A stretch of 64,000 nt of DNA from GCA-003244245 sp963822695. Lineage in GTDB: Bacteria; Actinomycetota; Actinomycetes; Mycobacteriales; Pseudonocardiaceae. The position numbers and the translations under genes were made by a program. Below the pieces are notes generated by a model. It worked only from the letters and a program-made list of their open reading frames with translations, was not told where the DNA came from and searched no databases. This document shows, piece after piece, positions 26,054 through 35,057 of this stretch. The stretch lies in the NCBI GenBank assembly GCA_963822695.1, contig CAWGJH010000011.1, positions 1 to 64,000 on the forward strand, given 5' to 3'. Numbering within the stretch: the stretch's first letter is position 1; the number at the start of each line of letters is the position of its first letter.

Positions 26054-27914
26054 GTGCGGGGGGTGGTGCGGTCATTGATGCGCCCGGCGTCGCGAGGCGG
26101 TGTCGGGGGTTTGGTGGAGGCGGCTCCGGCTGCGAGTGTGCGGGAGGTATTCCGCCGTTTTTGGCCTGATGCTCGGCCGTTTTTGCGGTGGATGTGGCTG
26201 AGCCTGGTGTTGATCATTGTGACGCCGTTGGTGGACACCGGGGCGATCTTGTTGTTCCAGGTGCTGGTCGATCGGGTGTTGACCCCGCGGGATTTCTCAG
26301 CGTTCCCGCCGGTGGCCGCCGCGTTTGTGGGTATCACCCTGCTGGTGGGCGGGTTGGGTTTCGCCGGCCAGTATCTGGGAGCGTGGATCGGGGAGAACTT
26401 CCTGCACCGGATGCGCACGAGGGTGTTCGCGCATCTGCACACCCTCTCGGTGAGTTTTTTCGACCGCCGCCGCCTGGGTGACATCCTCTCGCGGCTGACC
26501 GGTGACGTGGCCGCGATCGAGAGTGTGGTGCTCTCCGGGGTCATCGGGATCATCGCCAACCTGGTGAAGATCGTGGTATTCGCCGGGGTGCTGTTCTTCC
26601 TGGACTGGCGCCTGGCGTTGGCCTCGCTGATCGCGATACCCCTGTTCTGGGTCACCGCCCGGCTGTTCGCCCGCCGGATCAAGGTCGCCTCCCGGGAGGT
26701 CCGGGCCCGTGCCGGGTCGATCACCGTGGTCGCTGAGGAAAGCCTGGGCAACGCCACCCTGATCCAGGCCTACGGCCGCGAAGCCGCGGAGGTGGAGCGC
26801 TTCGCCGGCCAAAGTATGGGCAGTGTGAACGCCGAACTGGCCGCCACCCGCCTGGGGGCGATGTTCACCCCGCTAGTGGACCTGCTCCAGATACTCGGGG
26901 TCCTCACCATCCTGGGAGTCGGGATCTGGGAGCTGACCGCCGGACACATCAGCTTGGGTGGGCTGCTGGCCTTCCTGGTGTTCCTGTCCCAGCTCTACCA
27001 GCCCGTGCAGGGCCTCGGTTCCCTGTTCAACCTCCCTGTTCGGCGCCGCCGCGGCCGCCGAACGGATCATCGAACTCCTCGATGAGTGCCCGCACGTGAG
27101 CGCCCCCCCACACCCCGTCCCGCTCGGTCGAGCTCTCGGCCACCTCCAGCTTGAGCAGGTCAGCTTCACCTACCCCGACACCACCACCCCGGTGCTGACC
27201 GACGTCAGCTTCACCGCGGCGCCCGGGCAGACCACCGCCATCGTCGGCGCCAGCGGCGCGGGCAAAACCACCCTGCTCAAACTCCTCCTCCGCTTCTACG
27301 ACCCCACCACCGGCCACATCACCCTGGACGGGACCGACCTGCGCGATCTACACCCCAACGAACTCCGCGCCAACATCGCCATCGTCCTCCAGGAAACCTT
27401 GCTGCTCGACGGCACGATCGCGGAGAACATCACCGCCGGCCGCCCCGAGGCCACCCACGAGGACCTCATCGCCGCCGCCCACGCCGCCGACGCTCACGAC
27501 TTCATCACCGCCCTCCCCGAGGGCTACCACACCCGAGTCGGACAACGCGGGAGGTTGCTCTCCGGCGGGCAACGCCAACGCATCGCCATCGCCCGCGCCA
27601 TGATTCGCGACGCCCCCCTCCTGCTCCTCGACGAACCCACCACCAGCCTCGACGCTGACGCCACTCAACGCATCCTTACCCCACTACGCCGACTCATCAC
27701 CGGCCGCACCACTATCATCATCTCCCACAACCTGCTCACCGTCACCGACGCCGACCACATCATCTACCTCGAAAACGGCCGCATCACCGAAACCGGCACC
27801 CACACCCAACTCCTCACCAACAACAACCACTACGCCCACCTCTACCACCTTCACCACCCCCCCACACTCGCCAGCACCGCGACCCCATCCGTAGGGAATG
27901 GAGCAGTGACATGA
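26054..27914 (+). pseudogene. ABC exporter (fused membrane + ATPase), split by one extra base
   Basis: The first frame (26054 to 27085) holds an ABCB-type six-helix membrane domain ('FLRWMWLSLVLIIVTPLVDT' to 'GGLLAFLVFLSQLYQPVQGL'). The second frame holds the nucleotide-binding domain: Walker A 'GASGAGKTT', signature 'LLSGGQRQR', Walker B 'LLLLDEPTTSLD' and the switch 'ISHN'. The two join exactly if one C is removed at 27031-27032: the sequence reads AAC-C-TCC-CTG-TTC-GGC, and without the extra C it codes 'FNSLFGAAAAAERIIELLDE'. So a single gene of about 620 codons carries a 1-base insertion, from a sequencing error, recent mutation or frameshifting. It lies 115 bases after the Trp-rich peptide gene and overlaps the monooxygenase gene (ATGA). 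It likely exports the peptide product. Confidence 0.8.
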
Positions 27915-29146
27915 GAATCGTGTGCATCGGCGGCGGACCGGCCGGGCTGTACTTCGCCATTTCGGCGAAACTGCGCGACGCCGGCCACGACATCACCGTC
28001 ATCGAGCGGGATCCCCCCGGCGCCACTTACGGCTGGGGTGTGGTGTATTGGGACGACCTACTCGACATCTTGTTCCGCAACGACCCCGAGAGCGCCAGGG
28101 CAGTGCGAGCCGAGTCCGTCCTGTGGCAGGAACAACGGGTGATCCTGCGCAGCGAGCAGACCGCGTACCTGCCTGGGTACGGCTTCAGCGTGGGCCGCGC
28201 GGCCCTGCTCGACATCCTCGGCCAGCGAGCCACCGAACTCGGGATCGATATCCAGTACCGCCATGAGGTCGATGACCTTGCCGGACTGGCCGACGCTGAT
28301 CTGGTCGTGATCTGCGACGGCGCCAACAGCCGGATGCGAGCCCGCCACGGCGACCACTTCGGCGCCCACGTGGACGTCGGCGGGAACCCTTACCTCTGGC
28401 TGGGTACCGACAAGGTTTTCGACAGCTTCACCTTCGCCTTCGAACAAACCTCAGCCGGGTGGATCTGGTTCCACGCCTACCCCTCGACCGCCGGGACCAG
28501 CACCTGCATCGTGGAATGCACCCAGCAGACCTGGCAGGCACTCGGATTCGACTCGCTCAGCAGCGAGGACAGCGTCGGGCTGCTGGAGAAGATCTTCGAG
28601 CATGCCCTCGATGGCCATACGCTGATCAGCCAATCCCGCGGCGAGCCGGCGCGGTGGCTGCGCTTCACCCAGGTGACCAACAAGACCTGGTACCACAACA
28701 ACCTGGTACTCGCCGGCGACGCCGCCCACACCACCCACTTCACCCTCGGCTCCGGCACCAGGCTCGCGATGATCGACGCAGTCATGCTCGCCCACAGCAT
28801 CTACCAACACGACGAGCTTTCCGCCGCGCTGGCGGACTATGACCGGCGAGGGCGCGCAGCGCTACGACTCATCCAAGCCGGAGCACGCACCAGCATGGCC
28901 TGGTTCGAACGCGCTGACCGCGGCCTCGACCGGGAGGACGCCGTGGCCTTCGCCTACTCCATGGCAGCACGCCAAGGGGCCCAACCACCGTGGCGTTACC
29001 AGATGCATCTCGCCACCCAAATCCCCACCGTGCGCACCACGCTGCGGGGGTTCCACACCGCCCGACGGCACTACCTCGCCCTCCGGCGGGGAGAATCGGC
29101 CGCTGTCCCCATGATGATCAATCAGCGAGTAACGCGCAGTTCCTGA
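27911..29146 (+). CDS. FAD-dependent aromatic monooxygenase (salicylyl-CoA 5-hydroxylase-like)
   Basis: 411 residues starting inside the exporter stop codon (ATGA), so translation is coupled. The FAD Rossmann motif is 'IVCIGGGPAGLYFAI' at 3-17 and 'VVICDGANSRMR' is the DG motif. 'NLVLAGDAAHTTHFTLGSG' is the GD motif in the form seen in salicylyl-CoA and anthraniloyl-CoA hydroxylases. Those enzymes hydroxylate an aromatic ring using NADPH and O2. Here no CoA-ligase or catabolic genes are present; instead the gene is coupled to a peptide exporter next to a Trp-rich peptide. Hydroxylation of the peptide's Trp residues is therefore a reasonable but untested guess. Confidence 0.88.
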   Translation: MRIVCIGGGPAGLYFAISAKLRDAGHDITVIERDPPGATYGWGVVYWDDLLDILFRNDPESARAVRAESVLWQEQRVILRSEQTAYLPGYGFSVGRAALLDILGQRATELGIDIQYRHEVDDLAGLADADLVVICDGANSRMRARHGDHFGAHVDVGGNPYLWLGTDKVFDSFTFAFEQTSAGWIWFHAYPSTAGTSTCIVECTQQTWQALGFDSLSSEDSVGLLEKIFEHALDGHTLISQSRGEPARWLRFTQVTNKTWYHNNLVLAGDAAHTTHFTLGSGTRLAMIDAVMLAHSIYQHDELSAALADYDRRGRAALRLIQAGARTSMAWFERADRGLDREDAVAFAYSMAARQGAQPPWRYQMHLATQIPTVRTTLRGFHTARRHYLALRRGESAAVPMMINQRVTRSS

Positions 29147-29181
29147 CCACCACGCTGCCCGAAGAGCGCTCGACCGCGACG

Positions 29182-30132
29182 ATGGGAACCCTGACCATCG
29201 GTGTGGACATCGGTGGCACGAAGGTCGCTGCCGGCGTCGTCGATGAGCGCGGGACGATCGTCGCCACCACACACCGCGCCACGCCCGCCGACGACGTGTC
29301 GCGGATCGAGGGCGCGATAGTCGCCGCAGTCGGAGAGCTCACCCGCAAGTACCGCGTCGAGGCAGTCGGCATCGGGGCGGCTGGTTTCGTTGACGCGCAG
29401 CGTTCGACGGTGATGTTCGCCCCGAATCTCGCCTGGCGTGACGAGCCGCTCAAGGCGTCGCTTCAACGCCGGCTGGGGCTGCCCGTGGTGGTCGAGAACG
29501 ACGCCAACGCTGCCGCGTGGGCTGAGGCCCGGTTCGGCGCTGGTCGCGGTGCGGACCACGTGGTGACCATCACGGTGGGAACCGGTATCGGGGGCGGCAT
29601 CGTGGCGAACAGGCAGTTGCTGCGCGGCCAGTTCGGCGCGGCTGCGGAGATCGGCCACGTCATCGTCGTCCCGGATGGGCGGCGCTGCGGATGCGGTTTG
29701 CGGGGGTGCTGGGAGCAGTACGCCAGCGGCCGGGCGCTCGAGCGGGAAGCCCACGAGCTGGTCCGCGTCTACCCCGACACGGCCGGAGAACTGTTGCGAC
29801 TCGCCAGCGGTCGGCCCGAGAACATCACCGGCGAGATGGTCACCCAGGCCGCCCATGCTGGCGATGAGGCGGCGTCGCGGTGCTTCGAGGTGGTCGGGAG
29901 GTGGCTAGGGCGGGGGCTGAGCGGGCTGGCCGCGATCCTGGACCCTGGCCTGTTCGTCATCGGTGGCGGTGTGTCCGCGGCCGGCGAAGTGTTGCGCGCT
30001 CCCGCGTCGGCCGCTTTCGCCGCATCCTTGACCGGCCGCGGATACCGGCCGGTAGCCGAGCTGCGGATCGCGGAGCTAGGTGCCGCGGCGGGCCTCGTCG
30101 GCGCCGCCGACCTGGCCCGCCGCACGTCGTAG
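29182..30132 (+). CDS. ROK-family sugar kinase (glucokinase-like)
   Basis: The ATG at 29182 starts the conserved 'MGTLTIGVDIGGTKVAAGVV'; the product is 316 residues. The phosphate-binding 'DIGGTK', the acidic 'ENDANAAAWAEARFGAG', the 'TVGTGIGGGIV' loop and the ROK zinc signature 'CGCGLRGCWEQYASG' are intact. This suggests ATP-dependent glucose 6-phosphorylation in the cytosol. It follows the monooxygenase by 35 bases on the same strand, so it may be co-transcribed, although glucokinases are often stand-alone and it may be unrelated to the peptide locus. Confidence 0.9.
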   Translation: MGTLTIGVDIGGTKVAAGVVDERGTIVATTHRATPADDVSRIEGAIVAAVGELTRKYRVEAVGIGAAGFVDAQRSTVMFAPNLAWRDEPLKASLQRRLGLPVVVENDANAAAWAEARFGAGRGADHVVTITVGTGIGGGIVANRQLLRGQFGAAAEIGHVIVVPDGRRCGCGLRGCWEQYASGRALEREAHELVRVYPDTAGELLRLASGRPENITGEMVTQAAHAGDEAASRCFEVVGRWLGRGLSGLAAILDPGLFVIGGGVSAAGEVLRAPASAAFAASLTGRGYRPVAELRIAELGAAAGLVGAADLARRTS

Positions 30133-30243
30133 CTGGCGCGGCTACCGTGCTTCCCTCGCCACGTTCGGCGGGCCATACTGAGCTTGACGCAGGCGCGCTC
30201 CCCCGCGCTCGACCCGAGCAAGTCGACCAGGGAGCAGAGCGTG

Positions 30244-30558
30244 ATGACGCTTGGGTGGATCGGCGCCCATGGCGGTGCGGGCATCACCGGCGGCCAGGTG
30301 GTGCGCGCCCGGGCGGTATGGATAGACCTCAATGTGGCGTTCCCGCTGCCACCCGATCACCACCAGCGCGTCGTCGCCGATGGTCTCGACCTCACGGGTC
30401 GGGTTCCCGGCACGCTGAAGCGCTGGGTCCGTGGCTCACGGGGCGAGTGGTACGGCGTGGTATGGGTCCCGATCAGCGATGGCGCCGGAGACGTCCGGCT
30501 GACCCTCGACGACCAGTTGGTCCCAGCGGCCGCGCTCAGTCCACGGCCTGCCCCGTAG
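30244..30558 (+). CDS. Hypothetical protein
   Basis: The ATG at 30244 (or GTG at 30241, GGGAG upstream) gives 104 residues. The sequence is ordinary and soluble ('WIDLNVAFPLPPDHHQRVVA', 'GEWYGVVWVPISDGAGDVRL') and no family was recognised. It looks like a small beta-rich actinobacterial protein. It lies alone between the ROK kinase and a YihY membrane protein, with a gap of about 110 bases before it. Confidence 0.55.
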   Translation: MTLGWIGAHGGAGITGGQVVRARAVWIDLNVAFPLPPDHHQRVVADGLDLTGRVPGTLKRWVRGSRGEWYGVVWVPISDGAGDVRLTLDDQLVPAAALSPRPAP

Positions 30559-30606
30559 TGACGCGCTCTGGGAGTGAAGCCCCCTGACTGCGGGAAGATC
30601 TGTGGC

Positions 30607-31575
30607 GTGACTCGAAGCGACGTGGGCAGCCAGGCGGACTCACCAACACAGATCCCGGTGCGGGGATGGCGGCAGGTGGTGGGGCGCGCGGTAGACGCGA
30701 GCCAGAAAGACAACATTTCACTGCTGGCTGCCGGGGTAGCTTTCTTCGGATTCCTTGCGTTATTTCCGGCGCTGATCGCGCTGGTGATTCTGGTGGGACT
30801 GGTGGCCGATCCAGCACAGATCACCCAGCAGGTACAGAGCTTCACGGTGGGGCTACCGCAAGCATCTAGGCAGCTGATCTCCGATCAACTGACCGTTATC
30901 ACCCACAGCAGCGGTGGGGCACTGACCATCGGGCTGGCGATCTCGCTGCTGGGGGCGCTGTGGAGCGCGTCGAGTGGAACCTCCAACCTCATGACGGCGG
31001 TGAATATCGCCTATAAGGAAGAGGAGACGCGAGGCTTCCTGAAATTTCGTGCGGTGGCGCTGCTGCTCACGCTGGGTACGGTCGTGTTCCTCGTCCTGAC
31101 CCTGGCCCTGATCGCGGTCGTGCCGGTGGTGTTGCACGCGGTGCCCCTCGGCCCGCTCGGGACGGTGCTCGCTCAGGTGGTGCGGTGGGCGTTGCTCCTT
31201 GCGCTGATCGTTGTCGGGCTGGCGGTGCTGTACCGGGTGGCTTCGGACCGGAACCCCCCGAAGCTCCGCTGGGTCAGCGTGGGCAGCGTGGTGGCAGCGC
31301 TGCTGTGGTTGCTCGGCAGTGTGGGCTTCAGCCTCTACATCACCTTCTTCGGGACCTTCTTCGGCAGCTACGACAAGACCTACGGCACGTTGACTGGCGT
31401 GATCGTGCTTCTGCTGTGGCTTTTCCTGACCAGCTATATCGTCTTGCTCGGAGCTGAGATCAACGCCCAGGCCGAATACCAGACAGGGCGCGACACCACG
31501 ATCGGAGAGCCCCAGCCGATGGGGCAGCGCCACGCGGTGGTCGCTGACAGCATGCCGGAATATCCCGGTGGGTAG
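30607..31575 (+). CDS. YihY/BrkB-family inner-membrane protein
   Basis: The GTG at 30607 (GGGAAGA upstream) gives 322 residues with about six membrane helices. The family features are 'DNISLLAAGVAFFGFLALFP' near the front, 'GLAISLLGALWSASSGTSNL', 'NIAYKEEETRGFLKFRAVAL' and the last helix 'LTGVIVLLLWLFLTSYIVLL' ending 'LGAEINAQAE'. The family was once called ribonuclease BN, but that activity belongs elsewhere; its true function, perhaps in envelope or transport, is unresolved. It appears monocistronic. Confidence 0.9.
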   Translation: MTRSDVGSQADSPTQIPVRGWRQVVGRAVDASQKDNISLLAAGVAFFGFLALFPALIALVILVGLVADPAQITQQVQSFTVGLPQASRQLISDQLTVITHSSGGALTIGLAISLLGALWSASSGTSNLMTAVNIAYKEEETRGFLKFRAVALLLTLGTVVFLVLTLALIAVVPVVLHAVPLGPLGTVLAQVVRWALLLALIVVGLAVLYRVASDRNPPKLRWVSVGSVVAALLWLLGSVGFSLYITFFGTFFGSYDKTYGTLTGVIVLLLWLFLTSYIVLLGAEINAQAEYQTGRDTTIGEPQPMGQRHAVVADSMPEYPGG

Positions 31576-32042
31576 CAAGCGGCAAGACGGCCAGCCACGC
31601 GAACCAGGACGACCCGAAAGCGGAAAAGCGCCCGTGCGCCATGCACGAACGGGTGGTCCCTTTGCTCTCCGGAGGCCCCCAAACCCGGCCAGGCACGTCC
31701 GCAAAGAGCACTAGCCGTCAGCGGCCCGACTTGGGAAAACGCCAGAACCTGTTGCGTTGAGTGATGGTGTGACGCAACGTACCCCCACCCGGCTGGCCAT
31801 GCGATCGCCCCCTTGCGTCACCCACGGTGATCCGTACGGTCAATACCGTCCTGCACGAAGAAGCCACCTTGGTGCAGGAATCCGGACCCGGCGCGCAGAA
31901 CCCTGTCCCTCGGGAACGGATACCGCAACCTCACCCCGGAACGGGACAGGGGCGCATGCTGGCGATCGATTGACGCGGGTACCCGTAATTCCGGGCGATT
32001 TTCGAGACCATCAGTCGTGTGCGCGTTTCACGGAGAATGGAC
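31576..32042 (+). promoter_or_regulatory. Long, structured leader region of the Rpf gene
   Basis: No gene is seen in these 467 bases. Two clear inverted repeats lie on the rpf side: CCTGCAC/GTGCAGG (31850-31856 with 31872-31878) and CCCTGTCCC/GGGACAGGG (31901-31909 with 31943-31951). Together with the distance to the start codon they suggest a folded 5' leader. The known ydaO c-di-AMP riboswitch of other rpf genes was looked for and its conserved core was not found. A GC-rich imperfect hairpin near 31630-31650 may terminate yihY. Confidence 0.35.
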
Positions 32043-32381
32043 ATGACGAGGACTTCCAGTTTACTCGCACGTATCAGTATCGCCGCAGCTGCTGTGACGA
32101 TTCCACTGACTTTCTCGACACCAGCCCAGGCGAGTCAGGATCGGTGGGATATCTTGGCGCAGTGCGAGAGCAGCGGTAACTGGAACGCCAATACCGGCAA
32201 TGGGTATTACGGCGGGCTGCAGTTCAGCGGCAGTACGTGGCGTTCCTTCGGCGGAGGGTCCTACGCAGGCACCGCCAACCACGCCACCAGGTCGCAGCAG
32301 ATCGCTATCGCCGAGAAGGTGCTCCGCGCGCAGGGTTGGAAGGCCTGGCCAGCCTGTTCCAGAAGGGTCGGGATTCTCTGA
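32043..32381 (+). CDS. Resuscitation-promoting factor (Rpf-domain) secreted muralytic protein
   Basis: The ATG at 32043 has GGAG eight bases upstream; the product is 112 residues. A signal peptide ends in 'STPAQA' near residue 30. The mature protein is almost only an Rpf domain: 'RWDILAQCESSGNWNANTGN' with the catalytic Glu next to Cys, 'GYYGGLQFSGSTWRSFGG', and 'IAIAEKVLRAQGWKAWPACS'. The two Cys should form the conserved disulfide. It cleaves peptidoglycan glycan strands outside the cell and promotes regrowth of dormant cells. There is no LysM or G5 domain, so it is a minimal Rpf. It is followed by a strong terminator. Confidence 0.92.
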   Translation: MTRTSSLLARISIAAAAVTIPLTFSTPAQASQDRWDILAQCESSGNWNANTGNGYYGGLQFSGSTWRSFGGGSYAGTANHATRSQQIAIAEKVLRAQGWKAWPACSRRVGIL

Positions 32382-32393
32382 GACCGACCTCAT

Positions 32394-32432
32394 TACTCGG
32401 CCCCCGCCACAGCACCCGGCGGGGGCCGAGTA
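32394..32432 (+). terminator. Rpf terminator hairpin
   Basis: Bases 32394-32408 (TACTCGGCCCCCGCC) pair perfectly with 32418-32432 across a 9-base loop, twelve bases after the rpf stop. A 15-bp GC-rich stem of this kind is typical of actinobacterial intrinsic terminators lacking a long U-tract. Confidence 0.8.
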
Positions 32433-32476
32433 CGTGGCGAGCCGCACATTGAGACTGGTCGTGTCCGGAGGGCACA

Positions 32477-33952
32477 GTGATGCGGATGCGCAGCACCATC
32501 ACCGACCCCCGTACGGACCGGGCGTTCTTCGGGCATCCCCGCGGGCTCGCCAACCTGTTCGGTGTCGAGATGTGGGAGCGCTTCTCCTACTACGGGATGC
32601 TCGCCTCGCTCACGCTGTATCTGTATTACGAGGTGGCGGGGACCAACCCCGGGCTCGGGCTGCCGAAGACCACGGCTACCAGCCTGGTCGGCGCCTACGG
32701 CGGGTTGGTCTACGTCTCGACCATCGCTGGGTGCTGGGTCGCCGACCGGGTACTCGGCGCCGAACGGACGTTGTTCTCCAGCGCGGTTCTGGTGATGATC
32801 GGGCACATCGCGCTGGCGGTGCTGCCGGGCTACCTGGGCGTCGGTGTGGGCCTGGCGTGTGTCGCCCTGGGTAGCGGCGGGGTCAAGGGCAACGCCAGCG
32901 CCGTCGTCGGAACCCTGTATGCGGACAACGATGAGCGCCGGGACGCCGGTTTTTCGCTGTTCTACATGGGGATCAACATCGGAGCGCTGATCGGTCCGTT
33001 GCTCACCGGGCTCACCCGGACCACGCTCGGGTTCCACTACGCCTTCGGTGTGGCCGCCATCGGCATGGCCGCCGGCCTGATCCAGTACACGATCGGGCGC
33101 CGCAATCTGGGTACCGAGGCCAGTGTCGTTCCCAACCCACTACCCCGCTGCCGGTGGACCATGGTCGCCTGCGCCGTCGTGGTGGTCGTTGCCGTGGTCG
33201 TCGTCCTGGTGCTGGTCAGGCTGATCACGGCCGCCAACCTGTCCGACGTCGTGGTTGTGGTGTGTGGGGTGGCCGCGGTGGTGTATTTCGCGGTCATTGT
33301 GGCGAGTTCGAAGATCACAGCGGTGGAGCGCAGCAGGATGTTGTCTTTCATTCCCTTGTTCATCGCCAACGCGGTGTTCTGGTCGCTGTATCAGCAGCAG
33401 TTCACGGTGGTGGAGATTTACGGCGATGGGCGAATGGACCGGAACCTGTTCGGCTGGAAGATGCCCACGGAATGGGTGACGTCGTTCAACCCGGTATTCA
33501 TCATCCTGCTGGCGCCCGTGTTCGCGCTACTGTGGATCAAGCTCGGGCCTCGTCAGCCCTCGACGCCAATCAAGTTCGCGCTCGGCACCGTCATCATGGG
33601 CCTGGCTTTCCTCCTGTTCCTACCGTGGGCCAGCGGCGTCGGACCGACCACGCCGCTGCTCGCGGTCGCTGTCATCCTGCTCGTCTTCGCGATCGGGGAG
33701 TTGCTGATCTCACCAGTCGGGTTGTCGCTGGCCACCAAGATCTCCCCGAGGGTGTTTCGCAGCCAGACGGTGGCGCTGTACTTCCTGTCCGTCGCCCTGG
33801 GCACGGCGATGTCCGGATCGCTCGCCGGTTACTACAGCCCACAGCACGAGGCACCCTACTTCAGCATCCTTGGCGTGGCGGCGATCATCGTCGGGCTGGT
33901 CGTCATCGGGCTCAGCCCGATGATCTGCAGGCTCATGGCCGGAGTCCGGTAA
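32477..33952 (+). CDS. POT/PTR2-family proton-coupled oligopeptide transporter
   Basis: 491 residues with a GTG start at 32477 and twelve to fourteen membrane helices. Helix 1 carries the family signature 'EMWERFSYYGM', and the PTR2 motif appears as 'FSLFYMGINIGALIGPLLTG'. 'GSGGVKGNASAVVG' is also typical. It imports di- and tripeptides with protons across the cytoplasmic membrane. The ExxER-like Glu in helix 1 is kept, so it should couple to protons. A Val-rich helix around residues 230-250 is unusually uniform. It is monocistronic. Confidence 0.92.
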   Translation: MMRMRSTITDPRTDRAFFGHPRGLANLFGVEMWERFSYYGMLASLTLYLYYEVAGTNPGLGLPKTTATSLVGAYGGLVYVSTIAGCWVADRVLGAERTLFSSAVLVMIGHIALAVLPGYLGVGVGLACVALGSGGVKGNASAVVGTLYADNDERRDAGFSLFYMGINIGALIGPLLTGLTRTTLGFHYAFGVAAIGMAAGLIQYTIGRRNLGTEASVVPNPLPRCRWTMVACAVVVVVAVVVVLVLVRLITAANLSDVVVVVCGVAAVVYFAVIVASSKITAVERSRMLSFIPLFIANAVFWSLYQQQFTVVEIYGDGRMDRNLFGWKMPTEWVTSFNPVFIILLAPVFALLWIKLGPRQPSTPIKFALGTVIMGLAFLLFLPWASGVGPTTPLLAVAVILLVFAIGELLISPVGLSLATKISPRVFRSQTVALYFLSVALGTAMSGSLAGYYSPQHEAPYFSILGVAAIIVGLVVIGLSPMICRLMAGVR

Positions 33953-34082
33953 CAGGCCTCACCGGTCACACGTATCAGCGGCTCAGCCCCCGCCCTCTCT
34001 GAGACGACGGGATCACCGCGCCCACTCGGCACGGTGAGTCCATCCTCTGCACAACCGCTGATGAGACCACCGGAGGTGCGCT

Positions 34083-34292
34083 GTGTCCGTGAACTGTTCT
34101 CAACTGGACCCAGCCATGACTGTCTCTGCGCCAGTTCGGTCGGTGCCTACGTTGCTAGCCGAGCTGGTGGAGCTAGGCCGCGAGGCCTGGCGGATCAGTG
34201 AGCGGGAGCGGGCGGTACGCGCCGAGATCGAGGCCCTACGGGAGACCGAGGAAACCAGGTTCACCAACCACCGGGCTTCGAAGGGCACGTGA
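34083..34292 (+). CDS. Small hypothetical protein, first of a three-gene cassette
   Basis: A GTG at 34083 follows GGAGG by six bases; the product is 69 residues. The second half is a charged helix ('LVELGREAWRISERERAVRA', 'EIEALRETEETRF') likely to form a coiled coil. The stop codon shares a base with the next start, so three small genes are translated together. None of the three belongs to a family recognised here. Confidence 0.55.
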   Translation: MSVNCSQLDPAMTVSAPVRSVPTLLAELVELGREAWRISERERAVRAEIEALRETEETRFTNHRASKGT

Positions 34293-34513
34293 TGACTGCC
34301 CTACCCGCACCTGTCCTGCCAGACTCGGAGGTGGGTCGATTGCACCGGGTGCTGGAGGACGTGCGGTTCTTGCTGGAGCGAGGGTGCTGGCAGGCCGCAC
34401 TGACAGTGGCCCGCGACGCTCTGGCCCGCACCACCCTGGCCCGCACCACCCTGGCCCGCGACGAGAGGACTCCAGCGATGAGCCCGCGGACTCAGGCGGC
34501 CACCGATGCCTGA
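34292..34513 (+). CDS. Small hypothetical protein, second of a three-gene cassette
   Basis: The ATG at 34292 follows AAGGG by six bases; the product is 73 residues. It has a helical part 'LHRVLEDVRFLLERGCWQAA' and then a short repeat 'LARTTLARTTLARDE' caused by a 15-base tandem duplication at about 34423-34455. Its end overlaps the third gene. The expansion of the repeat may vary between strains. Function unknown. Confidence 0.55.
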   Translation: MTALPAPVLPDSEVGRLHRVLEDVRFLLERGCWQAALTVARDALARTTLARTTLARDERTPAMSPRTQAATDA

Positions 34514-34811
34514 CACGAACATCGCGGTCGCGCAGGAAGCCAACCAGTACGCCGCGCACCGGATGGCCGCGCTCGCCGCCGCGAAGGCCAAGCGCTTGTG
34601 GCCGGACGTGATCGGCGAGGTGCTCGCCGACGAGATCATGGCGCTGCTGGATCTGCCGTCGTGGCTGCGATCCCAGACCCGCACGCAGCGGCTGATCGAC
34701 GCGATCCTCAGCATCCCGGAGGGCACAGCCGAGCCCCGCGATGACGACCAGCTACGCGCGGCCGCGCACACCGCCGCGACCCGGAACACGGGAGCCAATC
34801 GCGCCGCCTAG
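34506..34811 (+). CDS. Small hypothetical protein, third of a three-gene cassette
   Basis: 101 residues, starting eight bases before the end of the previous gene. The sequence is mostly helical ('YAAHRMAALAAAKAKRLWPD', 'VIGEVLADEIMALLDLPSWL') and carries a basic 'RSQTRTQRLIDAI' segment that might bind nucleic acid. Such overlapping trios of small genes are typical of phage- or plasmid-derived cargo. No family recognised. Confidence 0.55.
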   Translation: MPDTNIAVAQEANQYAAHRMAALAAAKAKRLWPDVIGEVLADEIMALLDLPSWLRSQTRTQRLIDAILSIPEGTAEPRDDDQLRAAAHTAATRNTGANRAA

Positions 34812-35057
34812 CCCCGGATCGTGGCATGGCACGGCGCTGCCAAGATCCCTCGCCGGCGCAAGCTGCGTTGACGTTGATCTGGCTGATCACAGAGCGTGGT
34901 CGTCGTGCTGTCGGCGGTTGGTGCGGGTGAGAAAGGCGGTGATCCGCTCGTCCAACTCGCGCAGGTGCGGGGTTCTCGTTTGTCTGGTTGGGCCGCCTCA
35001 TCACTCGCGAGGCCCGCTCTTTGGTCGATCGAGGCAGCCGTGCTACGGGAAAACTCA
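34812..35057. other. Gap between small-gene cassette and TIR-WD40 gene
   Basis: No sure gene. A minus-strand frame ending near 34890 reads 'HLRELDERITAFLTRTNRRQ', which resembles the end of a recombinase or transposase-associated protein and may be a relic. Confidence 0.25.

Noticed and set aside
31750..32040. ydaO (c-di-AMP) riboswitch upstream of rpf
   Set aside because: The conserved GAATC / GGGGACCC / AACCCGACAGCTAACCCGGTAG-like blocks known for this element were not found, although the region looks structured.
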